Of a DNA stretch of 45,574 bases, positions 1-8,022 are shown in pieces. The stretch is from CAZOVB01 sp964583095 (GTDB lineage Bacteria; Planctomycetota; Phycisphaerae; SM23-33). The stretch lies in contig CAZOVB010000035.1 in the NCBI GenBank assembly GCA_964583095.1, forward strand, positions 1-45,574, read 5' to 3'. The position numbers were made by a program, and so were the translations under genes. The notes below the pieces were generated by a model. The model saw only the letters and a program-made list of their open reading frames with translations, was not told where the DNA came from and did no database searches. Positions within the stretch are counted from its first letter, which is position 1. Each line of letters starts with the position of its first letter.

Positions 1-2
1 TG

Positions 3-503
3 CTGCTGAGCATCGCCATTTATGTTGCTCTGCCGCTGGTTGCCGGATACTTCTCGCGGAAGTGGATCATCAAGACAAAGGGTCGGGACTGGTTTGAGGC
101 CAGGTTCCTTCATGTGCTCACGCCGGTGTCCATCATCGCATTGCTTGCGACGCTGGTGCTGCTGTTCAGCTTCAAGGGAGAGACCATTATCGGCAACCCC
201 CTGACGATCCTCTGGATTGCCATTCCGCTGTTCATCCAGACGGTGCTGATCTTCGCCTTGACCTACCTGTTGGCAAAGCTGCTGAAATTCAGCTACGCCG
301 ATGCCGCTCCCTCGGCCATGATCGGTGCGAGCAACCACTTCGAAGTCGCCATCGCGACAGCCACCATGCTCTACGGCCTCTCCAGCGGAGCGGCCCTGGC
401 GACAGTGGTGGGAGTCCTCATCGAGGTCCCGGTCATGCTCATGCTGGTGCGGATCTGCCTGGCCAGTCGGGGCTGGTTCGCGGAGTCCCGGCAGTCGAAC
501 TGA
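3..503 (+). CDS. ACR3-family arsenite efflux permease, C-terminal part
   Basis: This is the last 166 codons of an integral membrane transporter; the 5' end lies outside the window. The ACR3 family exports arsenite (and sometimes antimonite) across the inner membrane using the proton gradient. The reading frame is open from base 3. Several hydrophobic helices are visible, and the segment GASNHFEVAIATA followed by ATVVGVLIEVPVML is the strongly conserved ACR3 signature near the end of the protein. The protein ends about 160 bases before the next gene. Family assignment is firm; substrate is inferred from the family. Any arsR or arsC partner would be upstream of the window. Confidence 0.9.
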   Translation: MLSIAIYVALPLVAGYFSRKWIIKTKGRDWFEARFLHVLTPVSIIALLATLVLLFSFKGETIIGNPLTILWIAIPLFIQTVLIFALTYLLAKLLKFSYADAAPSAMIGASNHFEVAIATATMLYGLSSGAALATVVGVLIEVPVMLMLVRICLASRGWFAESRQSN

Positions 504-664
504 GTCCTTCGTTCTCCGGATGGAACCTGGTGCGCCTCGGAGCCTCGGCCGACTCCTGGAAAAAGGTTACTGGAAAGGCTAGAATTGACGTAGCTTATTC
601 TCCTCCTGGGTGTTTCAATGATAGAGTCAAGAGCAAGCCAGTCAACGAAGGATGGGAGTTCCTC

Positions 665-3600
665 ATGAATCGACAGCCAGTATTGACAATATTTTGCATT
701 GTGATGATCGGTATGATTACCGGCCTTGCCGCCGCCCAGCCGTTCAGTTGGCAGAAGCCTCACGCTAAAATCCTTCCCGGCGGGGATTTGCAATGGGCAC
801 CCGAGCCCTTCGGATTGGTCAAGGGCGACCAGGTGCGCTATATCGACTATGACAACGGCAATGACGCCAACGACGGCCTGACCAGACAGACCGCATGGAA
901 ACACCATCCCTGGGACCGCAATGCCCAGGCCAAGGCTTCCGAGGCTTCCGGACCGATCACCTACGTCTTCAAACGCGGGGTGATGTATCGCGGCCAACTC
1001 CTGGCCGATGAGTCCGGCAAGAAGGGCGACCCGATCCGTCTGACATCCGATCCCCAGTGGGGCCAGGGAGAGGCCTGGCTGGTGGGCTCGGTTCGTCTAC
1101 CCGACAAGTGGGTCAAGGCTGAAAGTGTGCAGATCCCCGATCGCCTGCCCGATCCGGAGAAGGTCTGGGCCCTGGATGTCAAACCCCTGGGGATTCTCAA
1201 GGAGAAAAAGTCCGACGAGGGCTCGGACAAATACGCGATCCAGTACATCAAGCCGGATGGTCGCGAGTATTGGAACCCGCCAAGTGCCGCCTTTACAGGG
1301 CTCTTCAGGATCGGCCAGGGCCGGCAGATCCAGAAACTCCATCTGGCGCGCGATCCCGACTGGCAGCGAGGCAGCGACAACTTCGTGATCGACTACTGGC
1401 ACAAGTGGGGCAGGCCGGTCGAGGTCACCGACAAATCGGGCACGGCCAAGGCAACCGCCCGGGCGGCCGAGAGGCTCAAGGGCTTCCCCGAAGACTACTT
1501 CGTCGGGGGATTCATCTGGTCGCAGTATCCCTGGTTCATGGGCACGCCTGTGGCCCGCAGGATCGGAAAAGAGAGAAAGAAGGGCGGCAAGACCTGGCCT
1601 TTGTATGATCCGCAGAAGGGCGCCCTGGGCTATGGCGGCATGGGCGGGGTCAAGCCAAACCTTCGCTACATGATCGAAAACCTGCCCCAGTACCTGGATT
1701 CCGCCGGTGAGTTCTACCTGGACTACTCCACGGGCCTGCTCTTCCTGCGCCCCGAAAACGGAGAGAATCCCAACAGCATGCATCTGGAAATTGCCCGGGA
1801 CCTCGGGACGATCCAGATCGCCGACAAGTCGCATATCGAGATCAGCGGGCTGAAGTTCAGCTTCGCCCAGGGCAGCACGATCTCGCTCACGGGCAATACG
1901 ACCGACATCTATATCCATCACTGCGAATTCGAGCACGCCTGCCGGTTCGGCATTGTCGGCGGTGTTGAAAGCGGGAAGCCAGAGTTCATGGACAAGGTCC
2001 GCATCGCGGATTGCAGCTTCACCAATGTCTGGGAAACGGCCATTGGCCTCTCCAACGGCGGAAAGTTCCCCAAGAGCGCTGATTACGGCCTGCTGGGCCA
2101 CGTCGACGTGCTGCGTAACAAGGTTTACAACTCCGGAATGCGACACAACGGAAACGTGCAGTCCAACGTGCCGGCCATTTCCATCTTTGCCCCCACCACG
2201 GCCGAGATCGCCGGCAATATCGTCAAGCGCACCTTCGGCTCGGGTATCGTGGTCTTCGGCGGTAAGGAAGGCGCCCTGGGCAGCGAAAAAGGCCGGGCAC
2301 GCGAGATCCCCTTGATCCGCATCCTGGTCCACCATAATGAGACCGAAGATACCGCCCTGGCCGTCAACGACTACGGCGGCCTGGCCCTGTGGCAGGGCGG
2401 GCCGATGTACGCCTACAGCAATCGCATCGGCAACTCCCCCGGCCACATGCCCGGGGGCGTGATGGGCATTAACCGCCCGATGAACCTCTCCTATCCGCTG
2501 TACCTGGACGGTGCGTACAAGATCTACAGCTTCAACAACATCATCTGGGGTCGTACGACCGACCCGAAGGACCTGTACCACAACCAGAACAGCGGCTACT
2601 TCATGGTCTTTGGCTTCCTGAACCAGTTCACCAACAACACCATCTACCGCCAGGGCAAGGCGATCGGCGGCTCCAGCGGAAACCGCTGCGACATCCTGGG
2701 CAACCTGTTCTCGGAGATCACCGATCAGTTCCTGGCCAACAACCGCACCGGCGACCCATCGCTGGTCGGCGGTGGCGACGATGCAGCCTCGGGCGTTCGG
2801 GGAGTGCCCTCGCTGGCCTTTGCCCACAATGTTTTTTACGGCAAGGCCGATGCCGGGCGCATCCTGGAGCAACGTTTCGATGATGACGGCAATCCCAAGT
2901 ACCCCGGCATCCCGCACGATATCAAGGCCGACAGTGTTGAGAAGATGGCCCAGCAGATGCAGACGTTCCCGATCCGTCTTGGGCAGTTGGGCCTGGAGGT
3001 CGAACGGAATCCGATTGTCGGTGCGACCGAGCCGATCATCGAAGACGGCGACAAGGAGGTGAGTTTTCGGTTGGTCGAGGGCAGCAAGGCCATTGATGCC
3101 GGCTGCCGCTACTTCATCCCCTGGTCTTTGTATGCAACGGTTGGCGAGTGGCACTTCACCGAGAACCGGGCCAGGCCTGAGCAGGTCGTGGACTACCACT
3201 GGTACATGGACGAAGCCCACATGCATCGGAAGCTGTATGAACAGATTCCTTCCTTCGACCTGACAGCCGACGGGGCGGACCTGGATGTCTACGTGGCTTC
3301 ACCCAGTGAAGACTGGGCCAAGGGCGCCATGGCGTTTGACGGCAAGCTCTCTGCTTCGTATCCCGACGCGAAGATGCGACAGGACCTCGTAATCAACCTC
3401 GTCCGGGCCGGGAAATTCGCCGATGCGATCCCCGAGACAAACTGGACCAAGGACGCCCCGGCGCGAAGAGACCGCAGGGGCAGGCCGGTCTACAGCCCCG
3501 ACGATGTTGCCACGTATCCCGGCAAGCTGCGAAACACGCTGATTATCAAGACGCAGAATCTGCTGATGGAATCCAGCTTCCGCACCGGACAAGGCCATAC

Positions 3601-4081
3601 CGGCGGGGTGATCGCCGGCAAGCATGACGGTAAGAGCGGTTACCGCCTGGGCGTCGACGAGAACGGCAAGGCGGTGTTCGAAATCGCCTCCGCCGGGAAG
3701 AAGGCAACGGTCGCCTCATCGGTCAAGGTCAACGACGGGAAATGGCACCACGTGCTGGCCGAGGTCGACCGAAAGGCCAACCACATGACGATCTACGTCG
3801 ACGGCCGAATGTCCGGTCAGGCCAAGGTCTCCCTGGCCAGCGATGCATCGCTGGATAACAAGGCCGATTTCGTCGTCGCCGGATCTTCCGAGGCCGACAA
3901 GACCTGGTTCGTCGGTGCCATCGACTTCCTGCGCGTAGCCCAGGGCACCCTGGCCGATGCCCAGACGGACATTCACGAGCTCTATGAATGGCAGACCAAT
4001 GGTCCGTTCACCCGGGACTTCGCGGGCAACAAGCCCCGAGGCCGACGCGATGCCGGCGCCCTGGAGGCCGTCGGCAGATAG
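665..4081 (+). CDS. Secreted right-handed beta-helix protein with C-terminal LamG-like domain (paralog A)
   Basis: A 1138-residue secreted protein. I start it at the ATG at 665, preceded by a GGATGGGAG stretch and followed by a clear signal peptide (MNRQPVLTIFCIVMIG... ending LAAAQP), rather than at an ATG-like start 135 bases upstream. After an N-terminal beta region with the block RYIDYDNGNDANDG typical of parallel beta-helix proteins, residues ~370-750 carry many short beta-strand/turn units with repeated Asn-rich turns (VNDYGG, NRIGNSPG, NNIIWGR, NQFTNNTIYR). Residues ~955-1095 resemble a LamG/concanavalin-like fold (GKWHHVLAEVDRK, YVDGRMSG), a likely sugar-binding module. Beta-helix proteins of this build are often polysaccharide lyases or epimerases, but I see no diagnostic catalytic triad, so activity is unknown. 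A close paralog lies at 34886-38287. It stands alone, ended by a hairpin. Confidence 0.85.
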   Translation: MNRQPVLTIFCIVMIGMITGLAAAQPFSWQKPHAKILPGGDLQWAPEPFGLVKGDQVRYIDYDNGNDANDGLTRQTAWKHHPWDRNAQAKASEASGPITYVFKRGVMYRGQLLADESGKKGDPIRLTSDPQWGQGEAWLVGSVRLPDKWVKAESVQIPDRLPDPEKVWALDVKPLGILKEKKSDEGSDKYAIQYIKPDGREYWNPPSAAFTGLFRIGQGRQIQKLHLARDPDWQRGSDNFVIDYWHKWGRPVEVTDKSGTAKATARAAERLKGFPEDYFVGGFIWSQYPWFMGTPVARRIGKERKKGGKTWPLYDPQKGALGYGGMGGVKPNLRYMIENLPQYLDSAGEFYLDYSTGLLFLRPENGENPNSMHLEIARDLGTIQIADKSHIEISGLKFSFAQGSTISLTGNTTDIYIHHCEFEHACRFGIVGGVESGKPEFMDKVRIADCSFTNVWETAIGLSNGGKFPKSADYGLLGHVDVLRNKVYNSGMRHNGNVQSNVPAISIFAPTTAEIAGNIVKRTFGSGIVVFGGKEGALGSEKGRAREIPLIRILVHHNETEDTALAVNDYGGLALWQGGPMYAYSNRIGNSPGHMPGGVMGINRPMNLSYPLYLDGAYKIYSFNNIIWGRTTDPKDLYHNQNSGYFMVFGFLNQFTNNTIYRQGKAIGGSSGNRCDILGNLFSEITDQFLANNRTGDPSLVGGGDDAASGVRGVPSLAFAHNVFYGKADAGRILEQRFDDDGNPKYPGIPHDIKADSVEKMAQQMQTFPIRLGQLGLEVERNPIVGATEPIIEDGDKEVSFRLVEGSKAIDAGCRYFIPWSLYATVGEWHFTENRARPEQVVDYHWYMDEAHMHRKLYEQIPSFDLTADGADLDVYVASPSEDWAKGAMAFDGKLSASYPDAKMRQDLVINLVRAGKFADAIPETNWTKDAPARRDRRGRPVYSPDDVATYPGKLRNTLIIKTQNLLMESSFRTGQGHTGGVIAGKHDGKSGYRLGVDENGKAVFEIASAGKKATVASSVKVNDGKWHHVLAEVDRKANHMTIYVDGRMSGQAKVSLASDASLDNKADFVVAGSSEADKTWFVGAIDFLRVAQGTLADAQTDIHELYEWQTNGPFTRDFAGNKPRGRRDAGALEAVGR

Positions 4082-4145
4082 AGCCGGTGTGGTTGCTGCC
4101 GGGCCCCGGTCCGGCGGCCTGCAATACGATTGCCGCGCAGAAAAG

Positions 4146-4178
4146 AAGGCGGGTCGGGAGAAGTTCCCGGCCCGCCTT
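4146..4178. terminator. Bidirectional intrinsic terminator between convergent genes
   Basis: A 14-bp stem (AAGGCGGGTCGGGA against TCCCGGCCCGCCTT, one G-U pair) with a 5-base loop, flanked by TTTT on the plus side and by CTTTTCT when read on the minus strand. It sits between the convergent ends of beta-helix gene A and the citrate-synthase-like gene. Confidence 0.8.
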
Positions 4179-4205
4179 TTGCAAGTCAAAGATTCTGCTG
4201 AAGGA

Positions 4206-5525
4206 TCAGGCTTTGAAGATTTCCTTGTACCAGCGGTGCATTTCCTCATCGCTGATGGCGGTGGTGCGTCCCCGGTCGTATTCGGCGTCGACCCGGTCGC
4301 GTATTTCCAGCAGTTGCGGGTTGCTCTTCTCGACATTCCCGCCGTAGTTCATGTCGATCCATCGCTTGATTCCTGCAGCGCCGCTCTTGTCGGTGATCGC
4401 CACGACGGTGGGGCGGTTGAGGAGCTTCTCGGTATCGAAGGCCGAGTAGATCTCCTCGCTCTTGATCAGCCCGTCGGCATGGATGCCCGCCCGGGTGGTG
4501 TTGAAATCCCGCCCGATCAGCGGGAAGTTGGAGGGGATTTCCTGGCCAATCTTGTTCTGGAAGTAGTCGGCGATTTCGGTGATGACCGGGTAGTTGACCT
4601 GGGCGTTTTGTCCCTTGAGCTGGGCGGCTTCGACGACCATGGCTTCCAACGGGCTGTTGCCCGTTCGCTCGCCGATGCCCAGCAGCGAGGCATTGCAACT
4701 GGCACAGCCGTAGAGCCACGCCGTGGCCGGGTTGATCAGGACCTTGTGGAAATCGTTGTGGCCGTGCCACTCCAGCAGCCGACCCGGAACGCCGGCTTCA
4801 TGCACCAGCCCGTGGACCAGCTTGGGCACACTGCGGGGCAGGGCGGCATTGGCCCAGGGAACCCCGTAGCCCATCGTGTCGCACAGGCGGATCTTGACAT
4901 CCATATTGTACTGCTCGCGGAGCTTCATCAGCTCGATCGCGAAGGGCACCACGAACCCGTAGAAGTCGGCACGGGTGAGGTCTTCAAAGTGGCAGCGGGG
5001 GACGATGCCCTCATCCAGGGCCGAGCGGGCGATGTCCAGGTACATCTCCAGTGCCTGCTTGCGCTCCTTGCGCAGCTTCAGGAAGATGTGGTAATCGCTG
5101 CAACTGGTCAGGATGCCGGTCTCGGGCAGCTTCATGTCTTTGACAAGCTTGAAGTCGTTCTTGACCGCCCGGATCCAACCGGTGATTTCCGGGAACTTGT
5201 GGCCCAGTTCGCGGCACTTGTCCACCGCGTCGCGGTCCTTCTGGGAATACAGGAAGAACTCGCTCTGGCGGATGATGCCGCTGCCCCCGTCGAGCTTGGC
5301 TTCCAGGTTGAAGATATCCACAATCTGGTCCACGGAGTACGGCGGACGAGCTTGCTGGCCGTCACGGAATGTCGTGTCGGTTACCCAGACTTCATCGGCC
5401 GGTGAAAACGGGACCGTCTCTTCCTCGAACTGCACCTTGGGCAATTCATGGTAGGGATAGACATCCCGGTACAGGTTGGGTTCGCTTACGTTGTTCAGGG
5501 GGTATTTTGTGTTGGCTTCTGTCAA
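4206..5525 (-). CDS. Re-citrate synthase-like enzyme (HMGL / isopropylmalate synthase superfamily)
   Basis: A 439-residue TIM-barrel acyl-CoA condensing enzyme. The start is a TTG at 5525 with GGAG seven bases upstream. The barrel opens with VTDTTFRDGQQARPPY, the metal/substrate motif of the HMGL family, and continues with IIRQSEFFLYS, ITGWIRA, TGILTSCSDYHIFLKLR, EWHGHNDFHK (metal-binding His pair), GIGERTGNSPLEAM and FNTTRAGIHADG. These blocks match my memory of the Clostridium-type Re-citrate synthases (oxaloacetate + acetyl-CoA to citrate in anaerobes) more closely than LeuA; the C-terminal LeuA regulatory domain is absent. Homocitrate or isopropylmalate synthase activity cannot be excluded, and ilvC about 1 kb away gives a mild argument for a branched-chain role. 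Superfamily is certain, reaction probable. Confidence 0.8.
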   Translation of the reverse strand: MTEANTKYPLNNVSEPNLYRDVYPYHELPKVQFEEETVPFSPADEVWVTDTTFRDGQQARPPYSVDQIVDIFNLEAKLDGGSGIIRQSEFFLYSQKDRDAVDKCRELGHKFPEITGWIRAVKNDFKLVKDMKLPETGILTSCSDYHIFLKLRKERKQALEMYLDIARSALDEGIVPRCHFEDLTRADFYGFVVPFAIELMKLREQYNMDVKIRLCDTMGYGVPWANAALPRSVPKLVHGLVHEAGVPGRLLEWHGHNDFHKVLINPATAWLYGCASCNASLLGIGERTGNSPLEAMVVEAAQLKGQNAQVNYPVITEIADYFQNKIGQEIPSNFPLIGRDFNTTRAGIHADGLIKSEEIYSAFDTEKLLNRPTVVAITDKSGAAGIKRWIDMNYGGNVEKSNPQLLEIRDRVDAEYDRGRTTAISDEEMHRWYKEIFKA

Positions 5526-5923
5526 GGTTGTCTCCTGTCTACGAGTATGGGTCTATAGTCCGATGTCGGCCTGAGTAAACTGGGCAGGCATCCGTAAGAA
5601 CCTAGGGATACCCCGTCAAGGCCGATCGGGCCTCTTTGAGTCTGTGCATTATACGGCAATTCCGGGGGGTTTCAAAGCCATAACCGCATTCTTCGAAGGA
5701 GTGAAGGAGTTGTCTCGGGCCAATTCCTGCAGATCCGGGCCCGTACAGCAGTGAACTTTTCTATCCAGGGCCCTTTCAGGCACTGGCTGTCCTCCTGGCG
5801 TCCGATGGAGGAATCCCCCATGCTTCTTTCCGCATCGCTCCCATTGGATCACCCCCTGCGGACCGCTAGAGTTCCAATAGACTTCAAGGAAACGAATATC
5901 GGTTCAACAAGAAAGGAAGAACT
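5526..5923. other. Non-coding gap between divergent genes
   Basis: About 400 bases. It holds the likely promoter of the citrate-synthase-like gene (5552-5579) and the ribosome binding site GGAAGA of the small lipoprotein. A short inverted repeat AGGCC-GATCG-GGCCT lies near 5620. A 67-codon open frame on the minus strand (5649-5852) has no recognisable features and I do not count it as a gene. I see no RNA gene. Confidence 0.5.
5552..5579 (-). promoter_or_regulatory. Possible sigma70-type promoter of the citrate-synthase-like gene
   Basis: On the minus strand TTTACT (5579-5574) and TATAGA (5557-5552) are separated by 16 bases, about 30 bases upstream of the TTG start. Each hexamer differs from consensus at one or two positions. 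Confidence 0.35.
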
Positions 5924-6073
5924 ATGAATTATCTCAAGAAGCTCCTCCGACCCTTGGCCGCTCTGTCCCTTATCGTTGGGATCACCTTCGGCTCGGCCAC
6001 AATGATGACCGGCTGTGACGACGACGATCCGATCGAAGACGCCGGCGACGAAATCGAAGATGCGACCGACTGA
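5924..6073 (+). CDS. Small lipoprotein, entericidin-like
   Basis: A 49-residue ORF. It starts with MNYLKKLLRPLAALSLIVG, a basic and then hydrophobic signal sequence, followed by a lipobox-like MMTGC; Cys31 would be lipidated. The mature part is only 19 residues and almost purely acidic (CDDDDPIEDAGDEIEDATD). The start has GGAAGA seven bases upstream. Size, lipobox and position next to a DUF1328 gene resemble entericidin-type stress lipoproteins, but the acidic mature part is unlike the usual basic or amphipathic entericidin tail, so function is open. It is probably co-transcribed with the DUF1328 gene 87 bases downstream. Confidence 0.7.
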   Translation: MNYLKKLLRPLAALSLIVGITFGSATMMTGCDDDDPIEDAGDEIEDATD

Positions 6074-6160
6074 ATCGGTCTGGATACGGAAGAGTTCACC
6101 GCAGACTTGTTTTTTTTGCTCGGGGCCACTAGGCCCTGACCGTTACGAAAGGACAATACC

Positions 6161-6349
6161 ATGGGCCTTCTATCGTGGGCATTGATATTCCTCATTATCG
6201 CACTTGTTGCCGCTGTCTTCGGCTTCGGAGGCATCGCGGCCGCCACCGCTTGGATCGCGCAGATCCTGTTCTTCGTGTTCCTGGTGGTCTTCATCGCCTT
6301 GTTGATCGCCGGGCTGCTCGGAAGACGTGCCGGACCCAAAGGCGTCTGA
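6161..6349 (+). CDS. DUF1328 family small membrane protein (YtjA-like)
   Basis: A 62-residue inner-membrane peptide with two hydrophobic helices. The N-terminal half (WALIFLIIALVAAVFGFGGI) is the hallmark of DUF1328, whose members are small stress-associated membrane proteins of unknown biochemical role. The ribosome site GAAAGGA precedes the ATG. It follows the small lipoprotein and is closed by a perfect 16-bp hairpin terminator shared with the convergent ilvC. Family call is confident; no function is known to me. Confidence 0.85.
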   Translation: MGLLSWALIFLIIALVAAVFGFGGIAAATAWIAQILFFVFLVVFIALLIAGLLGRRAGPKGV

Positions 6350-6442
6350 GCGACGAGCGATTTGAAATTCAAACGGCCGGCAGGTCCATCCCTACGGGGG
6401 GCTTGTCGGCCTGTCTGTTCGCTCCACACACACGCAGCGCAT

Positions 6443-6482
6443 AAAGACGCGGACGCGAAATCAACCTCGCGTCCGCGTCTTT
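6443..6482. terminator. Perfect 16-bp bidirectional hairpin terminator
   Basis: AAAGACGCGGACGCGA pairs perfectly with TCGCGTCCGCGTCTTT across an 8-base loop. A run of T (TCTTTCTG) follows on the plus strand and the A-rich flank gives TTTAT on the minus strand. It lies between the convergent DUF1328 and ilvC genes. Confidence 0.85.
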
Positions 6483-6501
6483 CTGTATGATTGCCTCGGG
6501 T

Positions 6502-7518
6502 TTATTCTTCCGGGGCTTCCTTGGCGTCCATCCAGCTGAACATCTGGCGAAGCTGTCGGCCGACCACCTCGATCGGGTGATTCTTGTCGGCTTCGTACAT
6601 CCGCTTGAAGTTCGGCTTGCCGGCCTCGCACTCGGCCAGCCACTCCTTGGCGAACTTCCCGTTCTGGATGTCCGCAAGGGCCTTTTTCATGTTTTCCTTC
6701 ACTTCCGGGCCGACAATTTCGGGCCCGACCTTGAGATCCCCCCATTCAGCGGTGTTGCTGATCGAGTACCGCATGTAGCTCAGGCCGCCCTCGGCCATCA
6801 GCTTGATGATCAGCAGCAGCTCGTGGAGCACCTCAAAGTACGCAATGCCGGGCTGATAACCGGCTTCTGTCAGCGTTTCGAAGCCCGCCTTGACCAGGCT
6901 GGTCAGTCCGCCGCACAGAACCGTCTGCTCGCCGAACAGGTCGGTTTCGGTTTCTTCGGTGAAGGTCGTCTCGATGATGCCCGCTCGCCCGCCGCCAATG
7001 CCGATGCCCCAGGCCAGGGCCAGTTCGAAGGCCTTGCCTGTGTCATCCTTCTCAACCGCGACCAGGCAGGGGACGCCCGAGCCTTCTTCGTAGCAGCTTC
7101 GGACCGTGTGGCCGGGACCCTTGGGGGCGATCATCACCACGTCCACACCCTCGGGGGCCTGGATGCAGCCAAAGCGAATATTGAACCCGTGGCAGAAGCC
7201 CAACGCCTTGCCCGGACTCAGGTTCGGGTGGATCTGCAGCTCGTATACCTTCGCCTGCACCTCGTCGGGCAGCGTGATGATGATCAGGTCGCCCTGCTTG
7301 GTGGCCTCGTCGGCAGAGACCGGCTGGAAACCGGCAGCCACCGCGTCCTGGTGATTTTTCGTGCCTTCCAGCTCTGAAACCACAACGTTCACGCCGCTGT
7401 CACGGAGGTTCTGGGCGTGGGCATGGCCCTGGCTGCCGAAACCGATCACCGAAACCGTCTTACCGGCCAGCGGTTCCAGCGACCCGTCCTTGTCGTAGTA
7501 GATTTTCAATTCGGACAT
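6502..7518 (-). CDS. ilvC: Ketol-acid reductoisomerase
   Basis: A 338-residue class I (short form) KARI, which isomerises and reduces acetolactate or acetohydroxybutyrate to the dihydroxy acid with NAD(P)H and Mg2+ in valine, leucine and isoleucine synthesis. The Rossmann motif VIGFGSQGHAHAQNLRDSG is at residues ~25-43. Further landmarks are APKGPGHTVR, the EETETDLFGEQTVLCGG metal-binding block with its acidic ligands, and SNTAEWGDL near the end. Length is normal for class I. The start has TAGGAGA upstream. It is not in an ilvB/ilvN operon here and ends at a shared terminator. A promoter candidate lies at 7566-7594. Confidence 0.97.
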   Translation of the reverse strand: MSELKIYYDKDGSLEPLAGKTVSVIGFGSQGHAHAQNLRDSGVNVVVSELEGTKNHQDAVAAGFQPVSADEATKQGDLIIITLPDEVQAKVYELQIHPNLSPGKALGFCHGFNIRFGCIQAPEGVDVVMIAPKGPGHTVRSCYEEGSGVPCLVAVEKDDTGKAFELALAWGIGIGGGRAGIIETTFTEETETDLFGEQTVLCGGLTSLVKAGFETLTEAGYQPGIAYFEVLHELLLIIKLMAEGGLSYMRYSISNTAEWGDLKVGPEIVGPEVKENMKKALADIQNGKFAKEWLAECEAGKPNFKRMYEADKNHPIEVVGRQLRQMFSWMDAKEAPEE

Positions 7519-8022
7519 TTATCTGTCTCCTAAGGGTTTGGCTGCATCGTTCTGAGAAACCAGCCCTTTTACCGCCCCGCCCCGCCTGCGTCAAGCACTA
7601 CCAGCAGCGAAATTCCCTCTCGAGGCAGTTTCCGCCCCCGGGGGCTCGGCGTTGGGAAGCACCAATGGAGGATGGAGCAGATCGGGAAGGAGGGGGGAGA
7701 CGGAAAGTTGTGAAAATACGGTGAAGACCCGATTGTTTTTGTGTTGGGGTGCGTATATCGTTCTGAGTCTTCGGAAACGGCCGAGGGCTTCGGAAGTGAA
7801 GTTCATGCCAATAGATAGCGTCTTTCGGACTATTTTTGGTATCGAGCCGGATTTCTCCGTTTTCGGTCCCGGCCTCTTCCGATAGGTGGGTGGTATCTTC
7901 AAGGAAGAAGGCGCCTTTACCAGCAAGGATGCCGGGCAAGGGAAACGGGGCAAAACATACCTGTTTCCCCAACCGGACAGCGGGGCGGTTTCGGGGCAGA
8001 AGCCGCCGGAAAGAGCAATACG
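7519..8022. other. Divergent intergenic region between ilvC and a response regulator
   Basis: About 500 bases without a convincing gene. It holds the ilvC promoter candidate (7566-7594). Nearer the response regulator there is a nested inverted repeat: CCGG (7932), GGGAAAC (7940), then GTTTCCC (7973) and CCGG (7983), which would fold in the 5' leader of that gene. Frames of 66-77 codons in the region lack start signals or conserved features. Confidence 0.5.
7566..7594 (-). promoter_or_regulatory. Candidate sigma70 promoter of ilvC
   Basis: On the minus strand TTGACG (7594-7589) is followed after exactly 17 bases by TAAAAG (7571-7566), about 50 bases upstream of the ilvC start codon. The spacer is extremely GC-rich. 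Confidence 0.4.

Noticed and set aside
1097..3226. A 709-codon frame on the opposite strand of beta-helix gene A
   Set aside because: It is a shadow of the GC-rich coding strand: no plausible start, low-complexity composition, and the plus-strand frame has a signal peptide and a paralog.
5610..5640. Short inverted repeat AGGCC-GATCG-GGCCT as a terminator or riboswitch
   Set aside because: Only a 5-bp stem with no T tract and no known fold.
5649..5852. 67-codon minus-strand frame in the gap before the small lipoprotein
   Set aside because: No ribosome site, signal or family resemblance.
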